In this document: positions 17,901-26,559 of the stretch, in pieces
How positions within the stretch are numbered: position 1 is the first letter of the stretch
Layout of the letters: every line of letters starts with the position of its first letter
Assembly (NCBI RefSeq): GCF_001940525.2
Contig: NZ_CP019437.1
Location: forward strand, 1,276,501-1,340,500
Direction of reading: 5' to 3'
DNA length: 64,000 bases
DNA from: Thioclava nitratireducens
Lineage (GTDB): Bacteria; Pseudomonadota; Alphaproteobacteria; Rhodobacterales; Rhodobacteraceae
The notes under the pieces: model-generated
The model's database searches: none
What the model was told of the DNA's origin: nothing
Seen by the model: only the letters and a program-made list of their open reading frames with translations
Made by a program: the position numbers and the translations under genes

Positions 17901-18977
17901 ATGAAAAAAGCTATGATCCTGAGCACGGCGCTCGTCGGCCTCGTGGCCGGGGCGGCGCAGGCCGAGCAAGTCACTGTCCTGTCCTGGGGCGGGGCCTACG
18001 AAAAGAGCCAAGTCGAGGCCTATAACAAGCCCTTCACCGAGGCGACCGGCATCGACGTGAACATGGAAGCCGCCGACAATCCCGGCACCCCGATCAAGGC
18101 GCAGGTCGAGGCGAACAACGTCTCGGTCGACGTGGCCGACGTCGAGAAGTCCGACGCGATCCGCCTGTGCGACGAAGGTCTGCTCGAGCCGATCGACCCC
18201 GACACCGATCTCGCCGCCGCCCCCGACGGCACCCCAGCGAGCGAGGACTTCATCGACGGCTCCTTCACCGATTGCGGCGTCGCCAACATCGTGTGGTCGA
18301 CCGTGATGTCCTACAATGCGGACAAGGTCGACGGCACGCCGACCTCGATCGCCGATTTCTTCGACACCGCGAAATACCCGGGTAAGCGCGGGCTGCGCAA
18401 GTCGGCGAAAGGCACGCTCGAAGTGGCGCTGATGGGCGCAGGCGTTCCGGCCGCGGACGTCTACAAGGTGCTCGGCACCCCCGAGGGCGTCGACAAGGCC
18501 TTCGCCGAGCTCGACAAGATCAAGAGCGACGTCGTGTGGTGGGATGCCGGCGCGCAGCCGCCGCAGCTGCTGGCCGATGGCGAAGTGGTGATGTCGACCG
18601 CCTATAACGGCCGTATCTTCAACGCCGAGGTCGCCGAGGGCCAGCCCTTCAAGATCGTCTGGGACGGCCAGCTTCTGGACTTCGACTTCTTCGTGATCCC
18701 GAAAGGGGCGCCGCATATGGAAGCCGCGAAGAAATACTTGAAGTTCGCGACCGAGACCCAGCAGCTCGCCAATCAGGCGAAGTGGATCTCCTACGGTCCG
18801 GCGCGCAAGTCCTCGGCTCCGTTGGTCGGCATGTATCAGGACGGCAAGACCAAGATGGGCCCGCATATGCCCACCGCGCCTGAGAACATGTCGAACGCTC
18901 TGGTCAATGACTCGGAGTTCTGGGCGGACCACGACACCGAACTGAGCGAGCGCTTCAACGCCTGGCTCGCTGGCTAA
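17901..18977 (+). CDS. polyamine-type ABC transporter substrate-binding protein
   Basis: A 358-residue periplasmic binding protein of the PotD/PotF class. The signal peptide (residues 1-21) ends AAQA-E; the mature part starts with VTVLSWGGAYEKSQ, the usual first strand of these proteins. Two lobes follow, with WWDAGAQPPQLLADGEV in the hinge region typical of the family. The ligand may be a polyamine or another small cation or organic acid; sequence alone does not settle it. It lies 114 bases after the ATPase gene and has a GGGAG ribosome binding site. Confidence 0.9.
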   Translation: MKKAMILSTALVGLVAGAAQAEQVTVLSWGGAYEKSQVEAYNKPFTEATGIDVNMEAADNPGTPIKAQVEANNVSVDVADVEKSDAIRLCDEGLLEPIDPDTDLAAAPDGTPASEDFIDGSFTDCGVANIVWSTVMSYNADKVDGTPTSIADFFDTAKYPGKRGLRKSAKGTLEVALMGAGVPAADVYKVLGTPEGVDKAFAELDKIKSDVVWWDAGAQPPQLLADGEVVMSTAYNGRIFNAEVAEGQPFKIVWDGQLLDFDFFVIPKGAPHMEAAKKYLKFATETQQLANQAKWISYGPARKSSAPLVGMYQDGKTKMGPHMPTAPENMSNALVNDSEFWADHDTELSERFNAWLAG

Positions 18978-19043
18978 GTCCTGCGAGGGTCGCGCGGCAC
19001 TCCGCCGCGCGGCCCGACCTGTTCGATGTCAGGAGCCCCGTGG

Positions 19044-19535
19044 ATGTCAGCCTTCCGGTCGTCTCTGGCCAGCTTGTGCCTCGGCCTTTGTCTGTCGCTG
19101 TCCGTCACCTTGCCCGCACGAGCGGATGAAGATGCGGTGGTCGGCTACGAGACCGGCGATACGCAGATGAACATGGCGATCGGCCAAGCCCGCGCGACTT
19201 ATGAAACTGTCTTCATTCCCGCGGTGCGCGCCCGGTCCGGCTCGCGTTTCATGCTCAAGGCAGGGATCGATACCCCCGCCAATGGCTTCGAACATATCTG
19301 GATCGCGCCGATTTCGATCTCCGCGCAGAAAATCACCGGCACGTTGATGAACGAGCCCGTGCATTTCAAGGCGCATGCAGGAGACGAGATTACCTTCGCG
19401 CCGAACCAGATTTCCGACTGGAGCTTCCGACGCGAAGGCAAGCTCCACGGTAACTATACGACGCGGGTGATGCTGCCCGATATTCCCGCCGAGCAAGCCG
19501 CGAAACTGCGCGCGCAGCTCGCCCCGCTGCCCTGA
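19044..19535 (+). CDS. secreted DUF2314 protein inside the ABC operon
   Basis: A 163-residue exported protein: the signal peptide ends PARA-D at about residue 29. The rest matches DUF2314 (YegJ-like), with MNMAIGQARATYETVF, FEHIWIAPI and the segment GDEITFAPNQISDWSF, in which the DW pair is highly conserved. The family has no known biochemical role. AGGAG lies nine bases before ATG 19044; an earlier ATG at 19026 lacks this. It sits between the binding protein and the first permease with short gaps, so it is almost certainly co-transcribed with the importer, which is an uncommon arrangement. Confidence 0.85.
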   Translation: MSAFRSSLASLCLGLCLSLSVTLPARADEDAVVGYETGDTQMNMAIGQARATYETVFIPAVRARSGSRFMLKAGIDTPANGFEHIWIAPISISAQKITGTLMNEPVHFKAHAGDEITFAPNQISDWSFRREGKLHGNYTTRVMLPDIPAEQAAKLRAQLAPLP

Positions 19536-19552
19536 GGGGCCAAGGAGACACG

Positions 19553-20833
19553 ATGAGCGACGCAACGATGGATGCGAGCCTAAACGGCCCTGAACCAACA
19601 CAGTTGAAGACTGCCGACGGGCTGCCGCTGAAGGTCGCCCTCGCGAAATCGCAGGCCCGCGCGAAACGCCGCGCCTTCCTGCTGGTCGCGCCTCTGTTCC
19701 TTTTTGTCCTGATCACCTTCGTGGTCCCGATCGGGCAGATGTTGCTGCAATCGGTCTATAACGACGGCTTCTCGAAGAATGCGCCGGCGCTTGGGCAATG
19801 GTTCGACGCGCATCCGTTGGGCTCGCCCATCGACGAGAGCGCCTATGCGGCGCTCGCCTCGGACCTCAAGCAAATGAAGGAAAACCGGACGCAGGGCGAG
19901 GCGGGGACGCGGATCAACTATGACGTCGCGGGCACGCGCTCGCTCTTCACCTCGACCGCGCGCAAGATCGAACGTCTCGAGCCGCCATGGAAAGAGGCCA
20001 TCCTCGGCGTGGACGAGGGGTGGAGCGATCCGAACCTGTGGCGGGCGATGCGCTCTGCCTCGAGCCCCTATACGGTGGATTTCTACCTCGCCGCGATGGA
20101 TCACACCCGCGACAAGGACAACAATATCGTGCCGGTCGATCCGCAGCGCGCGATCTACGGCAAGCTGTTCACCCGCACCGCGATCTTGTCTCTGGTGATC
20201 ACCGTGCTGTGCATGATCCTCGCCTTCCCGATCGCGCATCTTCTGGCCTCGCTGCCGCTGGCGAAATCCAATCTTCTGATGATCTTCGTGCTGCTGCCCT
20301 TCTGGACCTCGCTGCTGGTGCGGACGACCTCGTGGATGGTGCTCCTGCAGCAGCAGGGCGTGATCAACGATCTGCTCGTCTGGTCGGGCCTGATCGGCAA
20401 CGATAACCGGCTGGAGATGATGTATAACCAGACCGGCACGATCGTTGCGATGACCCACATCCTGCTGCCCTTCATGGTGCTGCCGCTCTACTCGGTCATG
20501 CGGACCATCCCGCCGAGCTATGTCCGCGCGGCCCGCAGCCTTGGGGCCACCTCGTGGACCGCCTTCCGCCGCATCTACCTGCCGCAGACGCTGCCGGGGA
20601 TCGGGGCAGGGGCGCTTCTCGTGTTCATCCTGTCGGTCGGCTACTACATCACCCCCGCCCTTGTCGGTGGTGCGGACGGTCAGCTGATCTCGAACATGAT
20701 CGCCTTCCACATGCAGAAATCGCTCAACTGGTCGCTCGCGGCAGCACTCGCCTCGATGCTGCTGGGCGGCGTCATCATCCTCTACTGGCTCTATGACCGG
20801 CTGGTGGGCATCGACAACATGAAGCTGGGCTGA
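19553..20833 (+). CDS. ABC transporter permease (PotB-like) with large periplasmic insert
   Basis: A 426-residue inner-membrane permease. After the first helix (about residues 40-62) there is an unusually long polar region of about 140 residues before the second helix near 203; this extension is seen in one alphaproteobacterial branch of PotB-like permeases. The cytoplasmic EAA-type loop that docks the ATPase is RAARSLGATSWTAFRRIYLP. It is 17 bases downstream of the DUF2314 gene and 12 bases before the second permease, consistent with one operon. Confidence 0.9.
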   Translation: MSDATMDASLNGPEPTQLKTADGLPLKVALAKSQARAKRRAFLLVAPLFLFVLITFVVPIGQMLLQSVYNDGFSKNAPALGQWFDAHPLGSPIDESAYAALASDLKQMKENRTQGEAGTRINYDVAGTRSLFTSTARKIERLEPPWKEAILGVDEGWSDPNLWRAMRSASSPYTVDFYLAAMDHTRDKDNNIVPVDPQRAIYGKLFTRTAILSLVITVLCMILAFPIAHLLASLPLAKSNLLMIFVLLPFWTSLLVRTTSWMVLLQQQGVINDLLVWSGLIGNDNRLEMMYNQTGTIVAMTHILLPFMVLPLYSVMRTIPPSYVRAARSLGATSWTAFRRIYLPQTLPGIGAGALLVFILSVGYYITPALVGGADGQLISNMIAFHMQKSLNWSLAAALASMLLGGVIILYWLYDRLVGIDNMKLG

Positions 20834-20845
20834 GGAGAAACACAG

Positions 20846-21757
20846 ATGGCCGTTCCCGCATATGCAAGCCCGCTCGAGAGAACCTGGCACTACGCCTATC
20901 TCGTGATCTGTGGCCTGATCTTCTTCTTCCTGATCGCGCCGATCGTGGTGATCATTCCGCTGTCCTTCAACGCGGAGCCTTACTTCACCTTCACCGAGAA
21001 GATGCTGAGCTTCGACCCCTCCGGCTATTCGATGCGCTGGTATGACATGCTGCTGACCTTCGGGATGCAGGAGCCGCAGGTCGAGCGCAGCTGGTCGTGG
21101 TGGATGGATGCCTGGCAGCATTCGACCTGGATCGACGTGGCGAAGAACTCGATCATCATCGGCTTCTTCTCGACGATCCTCGCGACGGTGCTGGGCACGC
21201 TGGCCGCCCTCGGCCTGTCGCGCCCCGAGATGCCGTTCCGCCGTGCCATCATGGCGGTGCTGATCTCGCCGATGATCGTGCCGATCATCATCACCGCGAC
21301 GGGGCTGTTCTTCTTCTATTCGAAGACCGGGCTCGCGCATTCCTATCCGGGCATCATCATGGCCCACGCGACCTTGGGCATTCCCTTCGTGATCATCACC
21401 GTGACCGCGACGCTGGTGGGCTTCGATCACTCGCTGACCCGCGCGGCGCAGAACCTCGGGGCGGATCCGCGCACGACCTTCTTCAAGATCGTGATGCCGC
21501 TGATCCTGCCGGGCGTGGTCTCGGGCGCGCTGTTCGCTTTTGTGACCTCCTTCGACGAAGTCGTCGTGGTGCTCTTCGTGGCAGGCTACGACCAGCAGAC
21601 GATCCCGCGTCAGATGTGGAACGGTATCCGCGAGCAGATCAGCCCCGCGATCCTTGCGGTGGCCACGATCCTCGTCTTCGTGTCGATCGCGCTTCTGACC
21701 ACGGTCGAACTGCTGCGCCGCCGCTCCGAGCGCCTGCGTGGGATGTCACCTGGCTAA
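20846..21757 (+). CDS. ABC transporter permease (PotC-like)
   Basis: A 303-residue second permease with six helices. The ATPase-docking loop is TRAAQNLGADPRTTFFKIVMP near residue 205. It completes the importer encoded from 16686. Its 3' end overlaps the convergent DUF1810 gene by twelve bases, and the operon's terminator lies inside that opposite-strand gene. Confidence 0.92.
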   Translation: MAVPAYASPLERTWHYAYLVICGLIFFFLIAPIVVIIPLSFNAEPYFTFTEKMLSFDPSGYSMRWYDMLLTFGMQEPQVERSWSWWMDAWQHSTWIDVAKNSIIIGFFSTILATVLGTLAALGLSRPEMPFRRAIMAVLISPMIVPIIITATGLFFFYSKTGLAHSYPGIIMAHATLGIPFVIITVTATLVGFDHSLTRAAQNLGADPRTTFFKIVMPLILPGVVSGALFAFVTSFDEVVVVLFVAGYDQQTIPRQMWNGIREQISPAILAVATILVFVSIALLTTVELLRRRSERLRGMSPG

Positions 21758-22159
21758 GGCGTCAAACGTCAGCGGGCAGCGCTCGCCCTCATAAAACGTC
21801 TCAAGGAGCCGGGTGAACACCGGCTCCTTTTTCTTTGAGGCGGCCTCGAACAGCGTCGCGCAGGAGCGCAGCTTCAGCGCATCGACCGGCCCCATGATCT
21901 CCTCGATGGGCGTGCCCGCATGGGCGAGCACCGCCTCGGAGGCCTCTACCAGCCGCGCCCGCAACACCGGATCGGCGAGATAGGCCCGCGCCTCGGCCAG
22001 ATCAGCGATCCCGTATTCCACCGCTCGGGGCGACCGCCCGAGCGAGGCCAGTTGCGGGAAGATCCACCAGATCCAATGGCTAGTCTTGCGACCTTGGCGT
22101 AGCTCGCGCAGCGCGGTCGGATAGTCGCGGGCTTGGGGGGCGTGGAAGCGTTGGGTCAT
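21746..22159 (-). CDS. DUF1810 family protein
   Basis: A 137-residue soluble protein with the DUF1810 hallmarks: a start like FHAPQARDYPTALRELRQGR, then KTSHWIWWIFPQ, and SRAVEYGI-type sequence (PRAVEYGIADLAEARAYL). The family is widespread in bacteria and has no assigned function. It is convergent with the ABC permease gene, overlapping it by twelve bases. Confidence 0.9.
   Translation of the reverse strand: MTQRFHAPQARDYPTALRELRQGRKTSHWIWWIFPQLASLGRSPRAVEYGIADLAEARAYLADPVLRARLVEASEAVLAHAGTPIEEIMGPVDALKLRSCATLFEAASKKKEPVFTRLLETFYEGERCPLTFDALAR
21803..21836 (+). terminator. terminator of the ABC operon, inside the opposite gene
   Basis: AAGGAGCCGG and CCGGCTCCTT form a ten-base-pair stem with a seven-base loop, followed by TTTTTCTTT on the plus strand. 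It starts 46 bases after the permease stop, within the coding part of the DUF1810 gene (where it encodes a KKKEP run). Confidence 0.8.
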
Positions 22160-22282
22160 GGGATGAGCCTAGCACGCTCTGGACATCGCGAGGAGGGCCG
22201 CGACCGATCCGAGGGTGGGCGCAATCGCGCCCGCCCTGGGGGCGGGTTGGGCGCGGCCCGGCCTAGGGGCCGGGCGGGGGGA

Positions 22283-22942
22283 TCAGAAACCTTCCAATTC
22301 CTTTAGTTTCTTTTCCATCCAGTGACAGATCTTCTGAGCGAACACATCTGCCAAGTCTTCCCGTCGAACGTCCTTCAGCATTGGAGGCTGGTAACTTTGA
22401 CCACGGTCCATCGCAGGCAGTAGCTGGATGTATGGCGTTTGACTGTTAACTGGAACTTGCGAGTTCAGCCATCCGGACGAAATCTTACCGTCGGTGGTGC
22501 TAAACTGACCATCTACGCGCCGCTCAATTGTGCGACCATCCTGTAGTGTCGTAATCTCGCGGCAATTCGAAATAGTAACGTTGCTTACGTTTCCCGCGAA
22601 TGAAAACATTCCTCCAATTCGAAGCGCTGCCGGTTCAGGCTTTGCTGAGGACGCATGACCATGTTCTTCTGCGTTCCTCGCGTGAAAAGCATAGTTCAGG
22701 ATTGGATTATCTTTTCTCTCTTTTATTAGATTATCTGCCCATCCATTTCGTTCGCGCTCCCGCGCGGCGGTTTCAGCAAATTTCAGAAATTTCCTGAACT
22801 CGCTGAGCGCCAAAGACCAATGTGTTCGAAGCTCTTCGTATGTGGCATCACCGGAGAGACGCTTTATAGCGATGCGGAAGTCGCAGACTGCGTCTCTTGC
22901 GCGCCTCTGAAAGGCGTGGACTTTCGGGTTGTTTCCCGTCAC
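22283..22942 (-). CDS. unknown protein with HEPN-like motif, coupled to thyX
   Basis: A 219-residue protein I do not recognise. Residues 5-100 are helical and contain R89-N-A-E-E-H94, an R-N-x3-H pattern like the active site of HEPN ribonucleases; the rest is richer in beta-type sequence, including [18 protein letters not shown]. The start is GTG, sharing GTGA with the thyX stop, with GGAGG six bases upstream, so translation is coupled to thyX. G+C is lower than the neighbours (31, 32 and 21 of 60 in three lines counted, against 40 of 60 in a thyX line), which suggests recent transfer. The HEPN assignment is inference. Confidence 0.72.
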   Translation of the reverse strand: MTGNNPKVHAFQRRARDAVCDFRIAIKRLSGDATYEELRTHWSLALSEFRKFLKFAETAARERERNGWADNLIKERKDNPILNYAFHARNAEEHGHASSAKPEPAALRIGGMFSFAGNVSNVTISNCREITTLQDGRTIERRVDGQFSTTDGKISSGWLNSQVPVNSQTPYIQLLPAMDRGQSYQPPMLKDVRREDLADVFAQKICHWMEKKLKELEGF

Positions 22943-23853
22943 CCCCAAACCTCCGTAAACTCCCGCCACTCCCCTTTGCTCATGCCGGACGTCTCCTGCG
23001 TGATCTCCTCGCCCGCCAGACGGCGCTTCAGCAGCTCCACCGCCTTGCCCGACAGGTTCACCCCGCCCAACCTATAATCCTCGAAGGCCGAATAGGCCGC
23101 GGGGACCCAGTCACGCACGATGTCGCACATGGTCTCGGCATAGACGCGGATCTCGTATTGCGCGTGGCTGTCGGCGCGCAGGCGCAGGAAGTGGAAGAGG
23201 TTGTGCAGGTCCACCTTCCAATACCACTGGGTGTAAATATTGGTGGGCAGGTTCATCCGCGCAAGTTCCCGCGCGAGGCCCTGTTTGCCCGCATCCTCGT
23301 CGGGCGTCAGCATGTCCTCGTAATGGTCATAGGCGCGCATCGCGTCGTCGCGCAGGATGTCGAGCACGCGGGCGGCCTCGGCGCCTTCGAGCACCTGACC
23401 GCGGCCCTGATGGTTCTGGCTCGATTGCGCGGCGAGCTGGCTGGCCTCGGGGATGTAGAACTCGCGGTCGAGGATCGAGTAGCGCGCGGAGTATTCGTTG
23501 ACGTTTGCGGTGCGGTGGCGGATCCACTGACGCGCGACGAAGACCGGAAGCTTGACGTGGAACTTGACCTCGCACATCTCGAACGGGGTCGAATGCCAGT
23601 GCCGCATCAGGTAGCGGATCAGGCCCGCGTCGCTGTTCACCGTCTTGGTGCCCCGGCCATAGGAGACGCGCGCGGCCTGCACGATCGCATTGTCGTCGCC
23701 CATGTAGTCGATGACCCGGACCACCCCGTGATCGAGCACTTCATGGGCTGTATAGAGCCGCTTCTCCATCCCCGGCGAAACCGCCCGCGCGGTCATTTGC
23801 GTCTCGGCGCGCTGTGCGTCGATCTCAGCTTGTTGTTCGGGGGTGAGCGCCAT
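22939..23853 (-). CDS. thyX: FAD-dependent thymidylate synthase
   Basis: A 304-residue flavoenzyme making dTMP from dUMP with methylenetetrahydrofolate and NAD(P)H. The ThyX signature [14 protein letters not shown] is at residues 112-125, and [14 protein letters not shown] is the usual upstream conserved block. Length is slightly above many family members because of a polar N-terminal 25 residues. GGAGG before ATG 23853 sets the start; the frame to 23886 is not needed. Presence of ThyX suggests that classical ThyA may be absent from this genome, which the window cannot test. A low-G+C gene overlaps its stop. Confidence 0.95.
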   Translation of the reverse strand: MALTPEQQAEIDAQRAETQMTARAVSPGMEKRLYTAHEVLDHGVVRVIDYMGDDNAIVQAARVSYGRGTKTVNSDAGLIRYLMRHWHSTPFEMCEVKFHVKLPVFVARQWIRHRTANVNEYSARYSILDREFYIPEASQLAAQSSQNHQGRGQVLEGAEAARVLDILRDDAMRAYDHYEDMLTPDEDAGKQGLARELARMNLPTNIYTQWYWKVDLHNLFHFLRLRADSHAQYEIRVYAETMCDIVRDWVPAAYSAFEDYRLGGVNLSGKAVELLKRRLAGEEITQETSGMSKGEWREFTEVWG

Positions 23854-24007
23854 GATGTCCTCCGGATGTCTCGAATCGACCTCCACTATATCTGCGATGG
23901 GCGGCTCTAGGAACCGCCATATCCTGTGGATAAGCCGGGGTGCTTGCCGCGGCCGCGTCAGGAGCTATCCTCCGGTTAACCGCAATCAGTTCCAAGGAAG
24001 CCTGTTC

Positions 24008-24442
24008 ATGAAAATCGAATATCTGCACACGATGGTCCGCGTGCTCGACCTCGAGAAATCGAAAGCCTTCTACGAGCTTCTGGGGCTCAAGGAACGCAAC
24101 CGCATCGAAAACGAGAAGGGCCGCTTCACGCTGGTCTTCATGTGCCCGCCCGATCAGGACGACGGCACGGCGGATGTCGAGCTGACCTGGAACTGGGACG
24201 GCGATAGCGGGCTGCCCTCGGACAGCCGCCATTTCGGCCACCTCGCCTACCGCGTCGAGAATATCTACGAGATGTGCCAGCACCTGATGGACAACGGCGT
24301 AACGATCAACCGTCCGCCGCGCGACGGTCACATGGCCTTCGTGCGCTCGCCCGACAATATCTCGGTCGAGCTGCTGCAGATGGGGGAGTCGCTGCCGATC
24401 CAGGAACCCTGGGCCAGCATGGAGAACACCGGCAGCTGGTGA
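24008..24442 (+). CDS. gloA: glyoxalase I-type VOC protein (lactoylglutathione lyase)
   Basis: A 144-residue metalloenzyme of the vicinal oxygen chelate fold. The four metal-ligand positions of glyoxalase I are present: H7 (HTMVRVLDL), E58 (VELTWNW), H78 (FGHLAYRV) and E121 (SVELLQ). It converts the methylglyoxal-glutathione hemithioacetal to lactoylglutathione. AAGGAAG lies seven bases before the ATG. It is convergent with pth, whose stop codon directly abuts its own. Confidence 0.88.
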   Translation: MKIEYLHTMVRVLDLEKSKAFYELLGLKERNRIENEKGRFTLVFMCPPDQDDGTADVELTWNWDGDSGLPSDSRHFGHLAYRVENIYEMCQHLMDNGVTINRPPRDGHMAFVRSPDNISVELLQMGESLPIQEPWASMENTGSW

Positions 24443-25153
24443 TTACTTGCGAAAGTGATCCTTGAGCTTGTCGAAGGGGCTGCGGGTTTCCGTGGCCTCT
24501 TTCTTTTGCGGGGCGGGCTGCGGGGCGTCTTGCGGGGCAGAGGTGTCGGCTTTCGCGGGCGCTTTGGTTCCGGTCGAAGAGCGCGGCGGCGCGACCCGCA
24601 GGCTCACCGCATTGAGGAATTTCGACCCGTCGCCCGCCGCCAATGCGGGCGCGCCGTCCGAAATCCCGCGCAGCAGATCGTCGAGCATCTCCTGCTCCGC
24701 CTTCGGGAAATCGTTGAGCACATAGCCCGCCACGCGGTCCTTGTGGCCCGGATGGCCGATCCCGAGCCGCACCCGCGCATAGTCGGGCCCCATATGCTGA
24801 TGGATCGAGCGCAGCCCGTTATGCCCCGCATGGCCGCCGCCCTGCTTTAGGCGGCACTTGCCGGGGGCGAGGTCCAGCTCGTCATGGAAGACGGTGATGT
24901 CGGAGACGTCGACCTTGTAGAAATCGGCGGCCGCGCGCACGGATTGGCCGGACAAGTTCATGAAGGTCTCGGGTTTCAGCAGCACAACGCGGGTTGAGCC
25001 GAAACGGCCCTCACTCACCTGCCCCTGAAACTTGCCGCGCCACGGGGCGAAGCCGTGATCCTCGGCGATCCGGTCGAGCGCCATGAAGCCGATATTGTGA
25101 CGGTTGTTCGCGTATTTCGCGCCCGGATTTCCCAGGCCCACCCAGAGTTGCAT
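24443..25153 (-). CDS. pth: peptidyl-tRNA hydrolase with extended C-terminus
   Basis: A 236-residue enzyme that frees tRNA from stalled peptidyl-tRNA. The N-terminal LWVGLGNPGAKYANNRHNIGF carries the catalytic histidine, and FHDELDLAPGKCRLKQGGGHAGHNGLRS is the conserved core. Typical Pth is about 190 residues; here a low-complexity Ala/Pro/Lys tail of about 45 residues is added, as in other Rhodobacterales. It lies downstream of rplY on the same strand, the common rplY-pth order, although a small membrane-protein gene and a terminator intervene. Confidence 0.95.
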   Translation of the reverse strand: MQLWVGLGNPGAKYANNRHNIGFMALDRIAEDHGFAPWRGKFQGQVSEGRFGSTRVVLLKPETFMNLSGQSVRAAADFYKVDVSDITVFHDELDLAPGKCRLKQGGGHAGHNGLRSIHQHMGPDYARVRLGIGHPGHKDRVAGYVLNDFPKAEQEMLDDLLRGISDGAPALAAGDGSKFLNAVSLRVAPPRSSTGTKAPAKADTSAPQDAPQPAPQKKEATETRSPFDKLKDHFRK

Positions 25154-25240
25154 GCGTCTCCCCTTTCGAACGACGGTGTCGAGGCTCTGCTCACTCCGGG
25201 ATAAGTGAGCGCGCGCGAAGGGGAAAGGGGGTCGTCGCGT

Positions 25241-25531
25241 TCAGGCGGCGCGGTGTTCGACGTGGGCCGGGCGTCCCGATGTGCCGACGACGATCGGGCG
25301 CTCTTGAGTGTCGGGAAGGGCAAACTCATCGAAGAGGCGTTCGCTGGTCTCTTCGATATTGCACTTCGCGATTTCCTCATACCCGTTGCGCGGGAGTCGT
25401 CGGGCCGTAAAGATGCCGAACGGTCGCAGGACCGGACCCAGCACCGTATAGAGGGCGCGGCTAATTGCGTTGAGCATTCTAGGCGGTAGCACCACGAATG
25501 CTGCAAGAACGAGTGCGAATAGCTCCAGCAT
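25241..25531 (-). CDS. small hypothetical protein between rplY and pth
   Basis: A 96-residue protein with a hydrophobic N-terminal 20 residues (LELFALVLAAFVVLPPRM) that may be a membrane anchor, then a basic linker and a polar tail with NIEETSERLFDEFALP. I recognise no family. It lies on the same strand between rplY and pth, downstream of the rplY terminator. Coding likelihood is moderate: it keeps an open frame with plausible composition but no strong ribosome binding site. Confidence 0.5.
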   Translation of the reverse strand: MLELFALVLAAFVVLPPRMLNAISRALYTVLGPVLRPFGIFTARRLPRNGYEEIAKCNIEETSERLFDEFALPDTQERPIVVGTSGRPAHVEHRAA

Positions 25532-25663
25532 GTGACTAGCCTTTAGGTTGTATTAACTTTGAGGCTATAGCGTTTCGCGCAAAAGGCGAGGAAATTCGAG
25601 ATCACATAGATGTGAACGCGCTTGGTTGGCGGTTTGCCGCGCATCCGGGGAATCAAGCGCCGC

Positions 25664-25695
25664 GCAAAGAAAAACGGGGCCCCGAAAGGCCCCGT
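25664..25695 (-). terminator. Rho-independent terminator after rplY
   Basis: On the minus strand ACGGGGCC, TTTCGG loop, GGCCCCGT, then TTTTCTTT. Begins about 25 bases after the rplY stop. Confidence 0.88.
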
Positions 25696-25720
25696 CTCGA
25701 AAATCTCATCGGAAGAAGAA

Positions 25721-26356
25721 TTACTCTTCGGTCGCTTCTTCGCTGGCTTCTTCGCCCTCGTCCTCGTCGGAGGAACCGCCACCGAAGCCTTTCGGCGGGG
25801 CGACGTTCGCGATCACGAAGTCACGCTCAATGGTGGGCTTGGCGCCTTTCGGCAGGTCCACGTCGGAGATGTGGATGGTGTCGCCGATCTGCTTGCCTTC
25901 GAGGTCGACCACGATCTGCTCGGGGATATCGCCGGCGAGAACGTTGAGTTCGACTTCCGGGCGCACCGCGACGAGGGTGCCGCCGCGCTTCAGGCCGGGC
26001 GCCTTCTCGTGGTTGATGAACTCGACATGCACGAAGAGCGAGATGCGCGAGTTGCGGTGGGTGCGCATGAAGTCGACATGGGTCGGCAGGTCCTTCACGA
26101 CGTCTTTCTGAACGCCGCGGCAGATCACGCGGACGTCTTCCTGGCCTTCCATCTTCAGGTTGAAGAGGGTGGACATGAAGCGGCCTTTGCGCAGGCGGGT
26201 GATCAGGCGGTTGTAGTCAAGGTTGATTGCAACCGGGTCCTTGCCGTCGCCATACACGATACCGGGCACGAGGCCCTCACGACGCGCTTGCCGAGCGGCC
26301 CCCTTGCCCGTCCCCGTACGCGCCACGGCTTTGATCGTTTCGATCTCTTTTGCCAT
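25721..26356 (-). CDS. rplY: 50S ribosomal protein L25 / general stress protein Ctc
   Basis: A 211-residue two-domain L25 (Ctc type). The N-terminal domain (about 1-95) binds 5S rRNA and starts with [20 protein letters not shown]; the C-terminal TL5 domain follows, then an acidic tail rich in Glu and Asp. I start at 26356, where GGAGACC precedes the ATG; the open frame to 26449 reads as non-coding. It is divergent from the MarR-GNAT gene. Confidence 0.96.
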   Translation of the reverse strand: MAKEIETIKAVARTGTGKGAARQARREGLVPGIVYGDGKDPVAINLDYNRLITRLRKGRFMSTLFNLKMEGQEDVRVICRGVQKDVVKDLPTHVDFMRTHRNSRISLFVHVEFINHEKAPGLKRGGTLVAVRPEVELNVLAGDIPEQIVVDLEGKQIGDTIHISDVDLPKGAKPTIERDFVIANVAPPKGFGGGSSDEDEGEEASEEATEE

Positions 26357-26512
26357 AACTGGTCTCCAATTTGTCAAAGTGATGGGCCGCCTCCAAGGGT
26401 GTCGGGCCCATGAAGCCGCGCGAATACTCGGGATTGGCCGGGATGGCAAGGGGAAACCGACGACGTTACGGAAACCGGGACGGGACGGAAACCGGGGTTG
26501 CCACAGCCTGGT

Positions 26513-26553
26513 ACCTGACTAAAGTCAGAAAATATTCCGGACTTCAGTCAGGT
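26513..26553 (+). promoter_or_regulatory. double palindromic operator before the MarR-GNAT gene
   Basis: ACCTGACTAAAGTC (26513-26526) and GACTTCAGTCAGGT (26540-26553) are inverted copies with one mismatch in 14. Each arm is also part of its own palindrome: CTGACTAAAGTCAG (26515-26528, perfect) and CGGACTTCAGTCAG (26538-26551, one mismatch per half-site). The two palindromes have the same sense and their centres are 23 bases apart, about two helical turns. They end seven bases before the ATG, so binding would block expression. Autoregulation by the MarR domain encoded just downstream is the natural reading. Confidence 0.75.
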
Positions 26554-26559
26554 ATTTCC

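Noticed and set aside
20190..20205. GTGATCAC inside the first permease gene (and another near 39727 in the kinase gene)
   Set aside because: Both are within coding sequence, are followed by C instead of A, and one or two are expected by chance in 64 kb.
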